From: an uncultured Draconibacterium sp.
GTDB lineage: Bacteria > Bacteroidota > Bacteroidia > Bacteroidales > Prolixibacteraceae
NCBI RefSeq assembly: GCF_963675585.1
Contig: NZ_OY776414.1
Coordinates: 227,001 to 291,000, forward strand
DNA length: 64,000 nucleotides
Direction: 5' to 3'
Below are positions 52,530 to 61,718 of this stretch, piece by piece. Each line of letters begins with the position of its first letter. Position 1 is the first letter of the stretch. The translations under genes were made by a program, and so were the position numbers. The notes below the pieces were generated by a model. It searched no databases. It was not told the origin of the DNA and saw only the letters and a list, made by a program, of their open reading frames with translations.

Positions 52530-53756
52530 ATGACAGACATAAGGCTAAATACCATTCCTGAAGCCATTGCAGCCATTAAAAATGGTGAAATGGTTATTGT
52601 GGTAGATGATGAAGACAGAGAAAACGAAGGAGATTTAATTATTGCTTCAGAATTAATTACACCTGAAATTGTAAATTTTATGGCGCTTAAAGCACGCGGG
52701 CTAATTTGTGTTGCTTTAACCGAAGAACGCTGTAATGAATTGGATTTGGAAGTAATGGTAGGTAAAAATACCTCGTCGAACGAAACAGCTTTTACAGTTT
52801 CGGTTGACGCCATTCATCCTGAAGTTACAACCGGAATTTCTGCCGGTGACCGTGCCATTACCATTCAAATGTTGGTAAACGATAAAACCAGACCCGAACA
52901 ATTGGGACGTCCAGGTCATATTTTCCCCTTAAAAGCGAAAAGCAGAGGTGTGCTTCGAAGAAGTGGACATACTGAAGCTGCTGTCGATTTAGCGCGTTTG
53001 GCCGGATTAAAACCATCTGGTGTGTTGGTTGAAATTATGAATGAAGATGGTACAATGGCGCGTCTTCCTCAGTTGTGCGAATTTGCAGAGGAACATCAGC
53101 TTAAAATTGTAACCATTAAAGATCTGATTTCTTTTCTGTTTCAAAGCGAAAGTTTGATTGACAGAGGTGAAGAAGTGATGCTTCCAACTCATTTTGGAGA
53201 GTTCAGAATTGTTCCTTTTCGTCAGAAATCAAACGGAGCAGAGCATGTTGCTTTAATAAAAGGCGAATGGAAACCAAACGAGCCGATTCTTACACGCGTT
53301 CATTCATCTTGTATGACCGGTGATATTTTTGGTTCTCTTCGTTGCGAGTGTGGCGATCAGTTGCACAAATCGATGGAGATGATTGAGAAAGCCGGAAAAG
53401 GTGTAATTGTTTACATGATGCAGGAAGGCCGTGGAATTGGCTTGCTAAATAAAATTGCCGCCTATAAATTGCAGGATGAAGGTCTGGATACCGTAGAAGC
53501 CAATCTTCATTTGGGTTTTAAAGCCGATGAGCGCGATTATGGTGTTGGTGCACAAATTCTGTCGAACCTTGGTGTCACAAAAATGAAACTTCTAACCAAT
53601 AATCCGGTTAAACGGGTTGGTCTTGAAGGATATGGATTGGAAGTTACAGAAATAATCTCGATGGAAGTAGAGCCAAATGAGCACAACCAGCGTTACATGA
53701 AAACAAAACGAGACAGAATGGGGCATCATCTAAAAGGCTTTAATTACGACTTGTAA
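52530..53756 (+). CDS. ribBA: bifunctional 3,4-dihydroxy-2-butanone-4-phosphate synthase / GTP cyclohydrolase II
   Basis: This 408-residue fusion catalyses the first steps of both branches of riboflavin synthesis. The N-terminal half (about 1-200) has [20 protein letters not shown] and ATGIS-type [16 protein letters not shown], with the metal and substrate residues of RibB. The C-terminal half is RibA, with the zinc cysteines in [20 protein letters not shown] and [15 protein letters not shown]. Both halves look complete. It stands alone, followed by the sulfatase gene after about 95 nt with its own promoter. Flavins are needed by the covalent FMN proteins RnfD and RnfG. Confidence 0.96.
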   Translation: MTDIRLNTIPEAIAAIKNGEMVIVVDDEDRENEGDLIIASELITPEIVNFMALKARGLICVALTEERCNELDLEVMVGKNTSSNETAFTVSVDAIHPEVTTGISAGDRAITIQMLVNDKTRPEQLGRPGHIFPLKAKSRGVLRRSGHTEAAVDLARLAGLKPSGVLVEIMNEDGTMARLPQLCEFAEEHQLKIVTIKDLISFLFQSESLIDRGEEVMLPTHFGEFRIVPFRQKSNGAEHVALIKGEWKPNEPILTRVHSSCMTGDIFGSLRCECGDQLHKSMEMIEKAGKGVIVYMMQEGRGIGLLNKIAAYKLQDEGLDTVEANLHLGFKADERDYGVGAQILSNLGVTKMKLLTNNPVKRVGLEGYGLEVTEIISMEVEPNEHNQRYMKTKRDRMGHHLKGFNYDL

Positions 53757-53826
53757 ATTTTTATATTCTCAGTATTCTCTTTTTAATAATATTAAAAAGG
53801 TGTAGTTGTTTGTTTTGAATTATCAT

Positions 53827-53834
53827 TAGCTTTG
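53827..53834 (+). promoter_or_regulatory. candidate -7 box TAGCTTTG
   Basis: A TAnnTTTG match 17 nt before the sulfatase ATG; TTG at 53806-53808, 18 nt upstream, could be a -33 element. Confidence 0.55.
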
Positions 53835-53851
53835 CAGCTAAATGTTTATTT

Positions 53852-55396
53852 ATGAAGCGAATAATTCTCCTATTGTCAGCAGTTCTTAGTTGTACTTTTC
53901 TGTTTGGGCAGAAAAGCATTTCAAAGCCAAATATCATTTTTATTATTACCGACCAGCAGCGTTCTGATGCATTGGGTTGCATGGGGAATAAAACGGTCAT
54001 TTCTCCAAATATTGATAAAATTGCGGAAGAAGGAGTAATCTTTGTTAATGGATATTCGGCAGTACCCAGTTGTACTCCGGCACGTGCCGGATTGTTAACC
54101 GGAATGTCCCCGTGGCACCATGGAATGTTAGGATACGGAAAATTAGCGCGAAAATACAAATATGAAATGCCTCAAATGATGAGAGAGGCAGGTTACTATA
54201 CTTTTGGAATTGGTAAAATGCACTGGTTTCCTCAAAAGGCTTTACACGGATTTAATGGCACTTTAACCGATGAGAGCGGGCGTGTGGAGCAGGATGGTTA
54301 CGTTAGCGATTATCGCGATTGGTTTAAACTAAATGCTCCCGGCGAAGATCCGGATAAAACCGGGATTGGATGGAATGATAATAAATCAGGCGTTTATCAG
54401 CTTGACGAAAAATTGCATCCCACATATTGGACAGGGAAAACCGCCGTTGAATTAATTGAAAACTACGATCAGGAAAAACCTCTTTTTTTAAAGGTGTCTT
54501 TTGCCCGGCCACATAGCCCTTACGATCCTCCACAGCGTTTTCTCGATATATACGAGGATAGAAAAATACCCGAGCCGGTTATTGGAGAGTGGTCTCATTA
54601 TTTAGATGGTGTTAAAGGCAACGAAAGTGCCGCTTTTGGAGACTTTGGCACTGAATACGCCATTAAAAGTCGCAGGCATTATTACGCCAACATTACGTTT
54701 ATTGATGAAATGGTTGGCCAAATTGTTCAGGTATTAAAAGACACGGGAATGTATGAAAATTCCATTATTTGTTTTACTTCCGATCATGGCGATATGTTGG
54801 GCGATCATCATCATTGGCGAAAAACATACGCGTATGAAGGTTCTTCAAATATTCCGTTCCTGTTTAAATGGCCCGAAAATACCAATGCAAAACTTAGAAG
54901 AGGATCTGTTCTTGAAAATCCTACAGAACTAAGGGATTTTTTACCGACCTTTTTAGATGCTGCCGGTGCAGAAATTCCGGATGAGCTGGACGGAGAGTCT
55001 TTGTTGAAACTTGTGAAAAATCCTCAGGCAAGCTGGCGCTCTTACATCGATTTAGAACATGCAACCTGTTACAGCCCCGAAAACTACTGGTGTGCTCTTA
55101 CTGATGGAAACTGGAAATACATTTGGTTTTTGAGAACAGGAAAGGAACAGCTTTTTAATCTGAAAACTGATCCGGTAGAAATTGTCAACTTATCGGAAAG
55201 CAATAAGCCGGAGCTGGAAAAATGGAGGGAAAGAATGGTAGATCACCTAAGTGAAAGAGGTGAAGGTTTTGTAAAGAATGGAAAACTTGTTCGGCGAGAA
55301 GAAACCATGTTGTACAGTCCAAATTTTCCGGAAGATAACAGAACAGAAAATGAGCGGGTAAATGACTGGCACAACATTTACAAAGGTATTGACTAA
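53852..55396 (+). CDS. sulfatase (formylglycine type)
   Basis: This 514-residue exported enzyme has a signal peptide (IILLLSAVLSCTFLFGQ) and hydrolyses a sulfate ester. The N-terminal metal site is IIFIITDQQRSDALG. The active site is SCTPARAGLLTG, with Cys74 to be oxidised to formylglycine. Later motifs include GIGKMHWFP, RPHSPYDPP and CFTSDHGDMLGDHH. The overall layout fits S1 family sulfatases, most of which act on sugars or glycosaminoglycans. No anaerobic sulfatase-maturing enzyme, SusCD pair or glycosidase lies nearby, so the substrate cannot be inferred. Confidence 0.9.
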   Translation: MKRIILLLSAVLSCTFLFGQKSISKPNIIFIITDQQRSDALGCMGNKTVISPNIDKIAEEGVIFVNGYSAVPSCTPARAGLLTGMSPWHHGMLGYGKLARKYKYEMPQMMREAGYYTFGIGKMHWFPQKALHGFNGTLTDESGRVEQDGYVSDYRDWFKLNAPGEDPDKTGIGWNDNKSGVYQLDEKLHPTYWTGKTAVELIENYDQEKPLFLKVSFARPHSPYDPPQRFLDIYEDRKIPEPVIGEWSHYLDGVKGNESAAFGDFGTEYAIKSRRHYYANITFIDEMVGQIVQVLKDTGMYENSIICFTSDHGDMLGDHHHWRKTYAYEGSSNIPFLFKWPENTNAKLRRGSVLENPTELRDFLPTFLDAAGAEIPDELDGESLLKLVKNPQASWRSYIDLEHATCYSPENYWCALTDGNWKYIWFLRTGKEQLFNLKTDPVEIVNLSESNKPELEKWRERMVDHLSERGEGFVKNGKLVRREETMLYSPNFPEDNRTENERVNDWHNIYKGID

Positions 55397-55670
55397 AATA
55401 GAAGTCAGCAGAAGATTGTCAATCCTAGAGTTCACCAAAATTTTCGGCATAATTAGGTATGGTCAGATTAGATGCCGATTTCATCGATTGGCGGATGGTA
55501 TGACTTGTCAGGTAAGCATTTAATAATGAATATTTTGTACTTATTCGTGTAATTTTTTGTAGGACAGTAGTTGTAATCTCAGAATTAGAAAGTGGTAAAA
55601 AATGTATTCAAACTTTTGTTAAATAAAGTTTTTAATGCGTAAATTGGTGAAAACTTTAATACGCAAAAAA

Positions 55671-55961
55671 ATGGATGGAAAAACAAAAGCAATTGTAGCT
55701 CATATTACCTGGATTGGTTGGGTAATTGCACTCGTACTTAATTCAAGTGAAAAAGATGAAATTACGAGTTTTTATATTCGTCAGCTTCTTGGGCTTTACC
55801 TTTTTTCAATAGTTATAACCTTTATTCCTGTAGTAAATATCTTTGGATGGATAATTACTTTGGTTTTTTGGATCATTAGCTTGATAGGTGCCATTAACGA
55901 AGAACAAAAAGAAATTCCTTTGGTTGGAAAATTATTCCAGGATTGGTTTAAAGCATTGTAA
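55671..55961 (+). CDS. DUF4870-like small membrane protein
   Basis: This protein of about 96 residues was started at the ATG at 55671 (MDGKTKAIVAH); an upstream start at 55635 would add a basic tail of 12 residues. Three hydrophobic stretches (ITWIGWVIALVLN, LLGLYLFSIVITFIPVVNIF and FGWIITLVFWIISLIGAI) are visible, with the SFYIRQLLGLYLFSI segment of the DUF4870 type. The role is unknown. It ends before a bidirectional terminator and converges with the stress-type operon on the other strand. Confidence 0.68.
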   Translation: MDGKTKAIVAHITWIGWVIALVLNSSEKDEITSFYIRQLLGLYLFSIVITFIPVVNIFGWIITLVFWIISLIGAINEEQKEIPLVGKLFQDWFKAL

Positions 55962-55980
55962 GAGTAAAAAAAAAGAATAA

Positions 55981-56011
55981 AAAAAGACAGGTTTAAAGCC
56001 TGTCTTTTTTT
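55981..56011. terminator. bidirectional terminator
   Basis: AAAAAGACAGG-TTTAAAG-CCTGTCTTTTTTT between the convergent DUF4870-like and Spy-like genes; it has a T run on each strand. Confidence 0.85.
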
Positions 56012-56026
56012 GTGGTATATTTTAAG

Positions 56027-56506
56027 TTACGGACGTTCGCCCTCTTTTCGTCGCTGATCGCGGAATTTTTTAAACATGTGCATTCTAAAGTCATTTTCAA
56101 CCTGGTAAAGTTTTAAAACTTTTTGAGGAGGTAAAATAGTCAGAAACTTTTCATTGTACTTCGAACTAAGTTTTCCTTCCTCTTCCATTGATCCTGCAAA
56201 TTCGCGGGTAAGTTTTATAATTTCCTTATCGCTTAGTTTTGTTTCCGTGTCGTTGATTTTTTGTTCCAGTTCGCGTCGCATTTTTTGTGCTTCTGATCTT
56301 TCTTTTTCCATTTGATTGTAAACCGGCCAAAATTTTTGAGCTTCTTCAGGTGTTAAATCAAGGTTTGTGGTAATAAAAGCAACCTTTTCCGCACGGTATC
56401 TTTCCCATCTGTCGTTATGATCCTGATCGCCTGCACATGACTCGAAAGCATACGATTGACCAATAAGAAAGATGCTTAATGTAAATAGGATTATTATTTT
56501 TTTCAT
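56027..56506 (-). CDS. exported Spy/CpxP-like helical protein
   Basis: This 159-residue protein was started at the ATG at 56506 (MKKIIILF), which gives a signal peptide ending near QSYAFES. An upstream start at 56560 would overlap the preceding gene. The mature part is charged and helical, with the pattern LDLTPEEAQKFWPVYNQMEK (LTxxQ-like) followed by a long coiled region and a basic C-terminus (KKFRDQRRKEGERP). This resembles periplasmic Spy/CpxP chaperones and the sensors encoded after ECF sigma factors in Bacteroidota. It is the third gene of the sigma operon. Confidence 0.75.
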   Translation of the reverse strand: MKKIIILFTLSIFLIGQSYAFESCAGDQDHNDRWERYRAEKVAFITTNLDLTPEEAQKFWPVYNQMEKERSEAQKMRRELEQKINDTETKLSDKEIIKLTREFAGSMEEEGKLSSKYNEKFLTILPPQKVLKLYQVENDFRMHMFKKFRDQRRKEGERP

Positions 56507-56513
56507 GATTGTT

Positions 56514-56981
56514 TTAATTTTTTGTGATTTCAAAAATCTCATAATCTGTAAAATTGGCACTTACGTATAAAACCAGGTCGTCGTTGGTAAATTCATCGCT
56601 GGTTTCTGGTTCATCAAGCAAAGCGAAAAAGGAACTTTCGTCCATCCCTTCCAAAATATTTAGTATTTCAGAATCTGAAGTGCCAGTTTCCGTTGAGGAA
56701 GCAAGTTCTGTAATCTCGGGTTTTACAAAAGTTTTAATTGGAACATACACCAATAAAAAGATAAGAGCAAAACTTGCTGCCATTCCAAAAAATGGTTTTA
56801 GCAGATGTATAATTTTGGTTTTTTGCTCTGGCACTTTTTCCGCCTGTTTTTCCATTTCCATGCGCACTTGCATACGCGCAGAAAAATCATCAAAATAGTT
56901 TTTAGGAGTGCGGAAAGGCACTTCTTTTTCCAATTTTGATAACTCAGGTGCTATGTTTTTTAATTCATCCATTTCTGCCAT
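56514..56981 (-). CDS. probable membrane regulator/anti-sigma-like protein
   Basis: This 155-residue protein has a single helix in the middle (FFGMAASFALIFLLVYVPI). The N-terminal cytoplasmic part (LEKEVPFRTPKNYFDDFSAR) is of a type seen in Bacteroidota proteins between an ECF sigma factor and a Spy-like protein. The outer part is acidic (GMDESSFFALLDEPETSDEF). It has no zinc-binding anti-sigma motif (HxxxCxxC), so the anti-sigma role is inferred from position: the sigma gene ends 47 nt upstream and the Spy-like gene begins 8 nt downstream. Confidence 0.6.
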   Translation of the reverse strand: MAEMDELKNIAPELSKLEKEVPFRTPKNYFDDFSARMQVRMEMEKQAEKVPEQKTKIIHLLKPFFGMAASFALIFLLVYVPIKTFVKPEITELASSTETGTSDSEILNILEGMDESSFFALLDEPETSDEFTNDDLVLYVSANFTDYEIFEITKN

Positions 56982-57027
56982 TTTTATAATTGACTATTAA
57001 AATCAAAAAAGGTTTAAATTCAAATAG

Positions 57028-57576
57028 TTAATCTGTATTTTTTAAATATTCTTCCACTTTCTTAGCTGCATGATGATAGGATGCTTTAAGTGCTCCAACC
57101 GATGTGTCGAGCACCTTCGCCATATCATCGTATTTCATTTCGTCAAAGTATTTCATATTAAATACGATACGTTGTTTTTCGGGTAAGCGAATGATTGCCT
57201 GTTGTAGTTTTATCTGAATTTCGTCGCCGGAAAAATAAGGATCAGACATTAGGTTATCCATTAAATATTCGCTGACATCATTCAGTGCCATCATGTTCTT
57301 TTTCTTTTTCGAATTTAAAAAGGTAATTGATTCGTTGGTTGCAATTCGATACAACCAGGTGTACAAACTCGACTCTTCACGAAATTTATCGATACTTCGC
57401 CATACTTTTAAAAATGTATTCTGAAGCACATCATCCGTATCGTCGTGGTTCATTACAATTTTTCGAATATGCCAATACAAGCGTTCCTGGTAGGTTGTTA
57501 CCAACATATGAAAAGCAAGGTCTCTCTTGTTTTCATCTTTTAAATCGGCAATGATATTTTGATCGGTATCCGGCAT
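57028..57576 (-). CDS. ECF-family RNA polymerase sigma factor
   Basis: This 182-residue protein has only regions 2 and 4. Region 2 includes YQERLYWHIRKIVMNHDDTD, then DVLQNTFLKVWRSIDKFREE, and region 4 includes RLPEKQRIVFNMKYFDEMKY and LDTSVGALKASYHHAAKKVE (helix-turn-helix). No extension is present. It heads the operon with the membrane protein and the Spy-like protein, which argues for an envelope-stress response that feeds back on itself. Confidence 0.93.
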   Translation of the reverse strand: MPDTDQNIIADLKDENKRDLAFHMLVTTYQERLYWHIRKIVMNHDDTDDVLQNTFLKVWRSIDKFREESSLYTWLYRIATNESITFLNSKKKKNMMALNDVSEYLMDNLMSDPYFSGDEIQIKLQQAIIRLPEKQRIVFNMKYFDEMKYDDMAKVLDTSVGALKASYHHAAKKVEEYLKNTD

Positions 57577-57624
57577 AAAACTTACAGTAAGACACTGCTT
57601 GCCGACAAAGGTTTAATTTTATTT

Positions 57625-58371
57625 TCAGATTCTAAAATTTAATCCTTCTTCTTTTAGATGATTGTATATTTCAACATCGAACGAATAAAGTTTTGCCGCC
57701 CGGTGTGCTACATTAGTCTGCTTTTCGTTCGTATCAATCAACAAATCCATGTTTTGAATTTTCTTCCTGAAATTACGGGTATCCAGACTTTTGCCTAATA
57801 TAACTTCGTACAATGTTTGTAGTTGTGTTAAGGTAAATTTATCGGGTAACAAATGAAATCCCAGCGGATGATACTGTACCTCTTCCCGTAATTTTTTTAA
57901 AGCTCTGTGAATAATCTCTTTTGAGTCGAAAATAAGTTCCGGAAGTTTGTCGATTTCAAACCACTTTACCGATTTTGCAATTGACGAAAGTTCCAGGTTG
58001 TGGTATTCGGGATTAATTAAGGCGTAATATGCAACCGTTAAAACCCGGTAGTGCGGCACACGGTCTTTGCTTCCGAAGGTTTGAAATTGTTTTAGAAATA
58101 TATCTTTTAGCCCGGTGGCTACCTGAAGAATTTTTTTTGCATAATCATCCAAATCTTCATCGGTAGGAAGGTGGGTACCAATTAATCCCCAATATTGATC
58201 GGACTTTAAGGCCGGGTTTTTTTCAAAAATCTCTTTTGATTCTTCGTATTCCTGGGTTGTTGTTAGAAACTTCTCCAAAAGGCCCGGATCAGCCTGCCAG
58301 AGTAAAACATTTATTTTGTTGTTCTGAAAACCAAAAATCACACAATCGACCGAAATGCTCTTTAGTATCAT
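57625..58371 (-). CDS. NrtR-type regulator with degenerate Nudix domain
   Basis: This 248-residue protein was started at the ATG at 58371 (MILKSISVDCVIFGFQ); the longer start at 58455 adds a hydrophobic stretch that does not fit the family. The N-terminal half is a Nudix fold, but the Nudix box, normally GX5EX7REUXEEXGU, reads GTHLPTDEDLDDYAKKILQV with ATGLKD following; the catalytic REXXEE is lost. The C-terminal half is a winged helix (HPLGFHLLPDKFTLTQLQTL). This matches NrtR/AraR-like regulators in which the dead Nudix domain senses a sugar or nucleotide metabolite. The target genes are unknown. It is divergent from ychF. Confidence 0.8.
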   Translation of the reverse strand: MILKSISVDCVIFGFQNNKINVLLWQADPGLLEKFLTTTQEYEESKEIFEKNPALKSDQYWGLIGTHLPTDEDLDDYAKKILQVATGLKDIFLKQFQTFGSKDRVPHYRVLTVAYYALINPEYHNLELSSIAKSVKWFEIDKLPELIFDSKEIIHRALKKLREEVQYHPLGFHLLPDKFTLTQLQTLYEVILGKSLDTRNFRKKIQNMDLLIDTNEKQTNVAHRAAKLYSFDVEIYNHLKEEGLNFRI

Positions 58372-58525
58372 AAGTTTGCGTATAGATATTACAAATGTAT
58401 AAAGACTACACAATTTTTCAATAAAAAGTTTTAAGAAATTATGTATAAAGTACAATAAGTCAAAGCGTATTCGTTAAGTTTTATGTTTCCCAAATTTATA
58501 ACACCGATTTAAAGTCAAAAAAAAT

Positions 58526-58533
58526 TACCTTTG
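58526..58533 (+). promoter_or_regulatory. candidate -7 box TACCTTTG
   Basis: A strong TAnnTTTG match 24 nt before the ychF ATG. Confidence 0.6.
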
Positions 58534-58557
58534 CACCGCAATTTTTAAAAATGTAAG

Positions 58558-59658
58558 ATGGCTTTAAAATGTGGAATTGTGGGTTTGCCAAATGTTGGTA
58601 AATCAACTCTTTTTAACTGTTTGTCGAGTGCGAAAGCGCAATCGGCAAATTTTCCTTTTTGTACGATTGAACCCAATGTTGGTGTAATTACCGTTCCCGA
58701 TGAACGTTTAACCAAGTTGGAAGAGTTGGTTAAACCACAACGAGTATTACCAACCACTGTTGAAATTGTTGATATTGCAGGTCTGGTAAAAGGAGCCAGC
58801 AAAGGTGAAGGTTTGGGAAATAAGTTTTTGGGAAATATTCGTGAAACCGATGCAATTATTCATGTGTTGCGTTGTTTCGAAAATGAGAATATCACACATG
58901 TTGATGAAACCATTAATCCGGTTCGCGACAAAGAAACCATCGACATTGAACTACAGTTAAAAGATCTTGAAACTGTTGAAAGCCGGATTGCCAAAGTTGA
59001 AAAACAAGCACGTACCGGAGGCGACCCTGAAGCCAAACGTTTGTTCCGTATTTTATCGAAGTACAAAGAAGTGCTGCTGGAAGGTAAATCGGCACGTACG
59101 GTTGAGGTTGATCCATCGGATGCTAAAACAGTTGCCGGATTGCAGTTGCTTACAAATAAACCAATTTTATATGTTTGTAATGTAGACGAGCCTGCAGTAA
59201 TTAGCGGAAACGCGCATGTTGAAGCAGTAAAAGAAGCCATAAAAAACGAAAATGCAGAAATGCTGATGATTGCTGCTGCAACTGAAGCCGACATTGCTGA
59301 GTTGGACGATTACGAAGAGCGTCAGATGTTTTTAGAGGACCTAGGTTTGAAAGAATCGGGTGTAAATAAACTGATAAAAACAGCATATAAATTACTAAAT
59401 CTGGAAACCTATTTTACTGCCGGAGTGAAGGAAGTAAGAGCCTGGACTTATCCAAAAGGTTTTAAAGCGCCACAGGCTGCCGGCGTTATTCATTCCGATT
59501 TTGAAAAGGGATTTATTCGTGCTGAAGTAATAAAGTATAATGATTTTATTACACTTGGATCGGAGCAGGCATGTAAAGAAGCCGGTAAAATGGCGATCGA
59601 AGGAAAAGAATACCTGGTTCAGGATGGAGATATTATGCACTTTAGATTTAACGTGTAG
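58558..59658 (+). CDS. ychF: YchF/OLA1 family translation-associated ATPase
   Basis: This 366-residue Obg-related P-loop protein, highly conserved, binds ribosomes and hydrolyses ATP rather than GTP. The G1 loop is GLPNVGKSTLFN (8-19), G3 is DIAGLVKGASKGEGLGNKFL, and the altered G4 region is YVCNVDEP. It has a central coiled-coil helix pair and a C-terminal TGS domain (FTAGVKEVRAWTYPKGFKAP, then HSDFEKGFIRAEVI). The length fits the family and the start is the first ATG after a clear promoter box. Confidence 0.96.
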   Translation: MALKCGIVGLPNVGKSTLFNCLSSAKAQSANFPFCTIEPNVGVITVPDERLTKLEELVKPQRVLPTTVEIVDIAGLVKGASKGEGLGNKFLGNIRETDAIIHVLRCFENENITHVDETINPVRDKETIDIELQLKDLETVESRIAKVEKQARTGGDPEAKRLFRILSKYKEVLLEGKSARTVEVDPSDAKTVAGLQLLTNKPILYVCNVDEPAVISGNAHVEAVKEAIKNENAEMLMIAAATEADIAELDDYEERQMFLEDLGLKESGVNKLIKTAYKLLNLETYFTAGVKEVRAWTYPKGFKAPQAAGVIHSDFEKGFIRAEVIKYNDFITLGSEQACKEAGKMAIEGKEYLVQDGDIMHFRFNV

Positions 59659-59686
59659 AGAAGCGGAAAGTCTGAAGTTTGAAGAT

Positions 59687-59726
59687 AAAAAAAGGGTTGA
59701 TCAATTAAATTGGTCAACCCTTTTTT
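59687..59726. terminator. bidirectional terminator between ychF and yajC
   Basis: AAAAAAGGGTTGATCAATT / AATTGGTCAACCCTTTTTT, one mismatch, with A and T runs on the sides. Confidence 0.85.
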
Positions 59727-59743
59727 CGTTATAAATAAACAGT

Positions 59744-60064
59744 CTATTTCTGTTGAGCATCGCTCATATCTTTAATAATACCGTTTTTGTCAACTTTAAT
59801 TACAACGTCTTTTGCAATTTCAAGGTGGATGATCGATTCTTTAATTTCTGAGATTTTACCATAAATACCACCGGTGGTAACTACTTTGTCGCCCTTTTTC
59901 AAACTTTCGCGAAATTGACGCGTTTCTTTTTGACGTTTCATCTGAGGACGAATCATAAAAAAGTAGAAAACTACAATAATCAGCAACAATGGTAAAAAGC
60001 TCATTAAAGGATTGCTTTCTGCTCCTTCCTGAGGTTGCATCATCAATAAAATACTATTCAACAT
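59744..60064 (-). CDS. yajC: preprotein translocase accessory subunit YajC
   Basis: This 106-residue inner-membrane protein has one helix (LMSFLPLLLIIVVFYFFMI) followed by RPQMKRQKETRQFRESLKKG and GDKVVTTGGIYGKISEIKES, the standard YajC pattern. It works with SecDF at the Sec translocon. It lies 11 nt after the DUF1573 gene in the nusB-DUF1573-yajC operon. Confidence 0.95.
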   Translation of the reverse strand: MLNSILLMMQPQEGAESNPLMSFLPLLLIIVVFYFFMIRPQMKRQKETRQFRESLKKGDKVVTTGGIYGKISEIKESIIHLEIAKDVVIKVDKNGIIKDMSDAQQK

Positions 60065-60075
60065 GATTATAATTT

Positions 60076-60501
60076 TTAATATTTAATATCTAAAATTTCG
60101 TTTTTAACTTCAGCAAAAATAGCTAAATGTTTTAATTCTGTACTATTTCCGTCAATTTCAATTGATTTGTACTCCTTTCCAACCAGTCCGGATGTATCGA
60201 ATTCTACTTCAATAACCCCGGTCTCTCCGGGTTTAACCGGAGTTTTGGAAAAATTGGTACTTACACATCCGCAATCGGTATGAATGTTTTCAATTTTGAA
60301 ATCGGCATTTCCGGTGTTTGTAAATTCAAAGGTATAAAGCACAATCTCGCCGGCTTTAAGCTGGCCAAAATCATGCATCTTTTCATTGAATTTAATACTT
60401 GTTTTTTCGCTTGTAAAATCAGTATTACTTGTTTCTTTCCCGGCTTTTTGTCCGCAGGCAAATAGAAGGAGGAATGAAAATGTAATAAGGATGTTGCGCA
60501 T
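60076..60501 (-). CDS. DUF1573 lipoprotein
   Basis: This 141-residue protein has a lipoprotein signal (LITFSFLLLFACGQ). One DUF1573 (HYDIN/Ig-like) domain follows, with FNEKMHDFGQLKAGEIVLY, the conserved CGCVSTNFSKTPVKPGETG and GYI-like IEVEFDTSGLVGKEYKS segments. The gene overlaps the nusB stop by one base (TAATG). The family is ubiquitous in Bacteroidota and its exact role is unknown. Confidence 0.9.
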   Translation of the reverse strand: MRNILITFSFLLLFACGQKAGKETSNTDFTSEKTSIKFNEKMHDFGQLKAGEIVLYTFEFTNTGNADFKIENIHTDCGCVSTNFSKTPVKPGETGVIEVEFDTSGLVGKEYKSIEIDGNSTELKHLAIFAEVKNEILDIKY

Positions 60502-61448
60502 TATTCTCCAATTAAACCACGACCTTCTTTATTCACCTGATCGGATTGTTTCAGGTCTTTTAGCGTTTTGTCCAGAATCCCATTTATAAAATTCCGGCTT
60601 TTTTCGGTGCTGTAAAACTTCGATAGTTCGATGTATTCGTTAAGCGAAACTTTGGTTGGGATGGTTGGGAAATACAGAAATTCGGTAATTGCAAGCTGCA
60701 TGATTAGAATATCCATAAACGCAATTCGCTCCATGTCCCAGTTTTTGGAATGTACCTGAATTAAATCGCGCAGTTCCTTGTGGTTCAGAATTGATTTACG
60801 AATCAGATTTTTGGTAAAATCTCGGTCCTCCTCGTCTTTAAACAAGGGCATCAGACTTTGATCTGAGCCAGACAATTCGTTGAAACGTTTTAAGGTTTTG
60901 GTAATCATAGAAATCACAAATTCAACATCGTCGTTCCAGTAGATACTCATTTCTTCCAGGGCAATATATAAATCTTCAGAAACCAGTATTGTTTTGGTAA
61001 ATAGTTTTTCAATAAATTTACGATCATCAAGATACGAACGGGTATCATCATCCATGTAAGCTTTGTACGATTCCGATTCGATCATCAAAAGGTACAACTC
61101 TTTAACAAGTTCAGGATGTTCTTTCCAACTTAATTTTTTTTGTTCCTGATATACACTTAACTGCTTATTAAAACGGAGTTGGCGAATTACCTGGTTGGTA
61201 ATAAACTTGGTATTCGGATGTAATTCTTCGAAAGTAGGTTGATGTTTGTTCCTTTTAATTTCGATCCTGTTTTCGGCATAATCAGCAATTTCAATTACCA
61301 GCGAAAACAGGTAATGATACAGGTCGTATGCTTTGTGGATGCAGAAAAAGAGTTCTTTTTCGGTGTTATTAATAGACTTCTCGTCTGAAGAGTAATAGGC
61401 GTATAAAACTTGCAACACCTTTGTACGGATAATCCTTCTGCTAATCAT
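60501..61448 (-). CDS. nusB: transcription antitermination factor NusB (extended)
   Basis: NusB acts with NusE in rRNA antitermination. The 315-residue protein is about twice the length of E. coli NusB, as is usual in Bacteroidota. The N-terminus is SRRIIRTKVLQVLYAYYSSD and the C-terminal NusB core is MERIAFMDILIMQLAITEFL, then TIPTKVSLNEYIELSKFYST and SRNFINGILDKTLKDL. The middle 150 residues are the helical insertion. It is the first gene of the nusB operon, with the following gene overlapping by one base. Confidence 0.94.
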   Translation of the reverse strand: MISRRIIRTKVLQVLYAYYSSDEKSINNTEKELFFCIHKAYDLYHYLFSLVIEIADYAENRIEIKRNKHQPTFEELHPNTKFITNQVIRQLRFNKQLSVYQEQKKLSWKEHPELVKELYLLMIESESYKAYMDDDTRSYLDDRKFIEKLFTKTILVSEDLYIALEEMSIYWNDDVEFVISMITKTLKRFNELSGSDQSLMPLFKDEEDRDFTKNLIRKSILNHKELRDLIQVHSKNWDMERIAFMDILIMQLAITEFLYFPTIPTKVSLNEYIELSKFYSTEKSRNFINGILDKTLKDLKQSDQVNKEGRGLIGE

Positions 61449-61570
61449 TTCTAATGAACTTCGTGTAATAAATTATGCTGCAAAAGTACATCTTTTTTTG
61501 AATTGCAATGCGAAAAAAAAAGCAATTGTAATAAGTTAATGGAATGTGAAATTTAGTGTATTCTCACCAG

Positions 61571-61644
61571 CGATGGATGAAGATAGGTAGAGATTGATTA
61601 AAGATTGACGGAGATTGAAAAGAGATGGATGAAGATTGGCAGAG
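61571..61644. repeat. tandem array of 10-11 bp (GATTGATGGA-like)
   Basis: Units such as AGATTGATTA, AAGATTGACGG, AGATTGAAAAG, AGATGGATGA and AGATTGGCAG follow one another with a period near one helical turn. Confidence 0.7.
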
Positions 61645-61718
61645 TAAAAAACAATATCCGCTGGTGGCGTTAAGCTTTCTGCTGCTAAAAACCAAGCATC
61701 CTCGCACCCCAAAAACCC

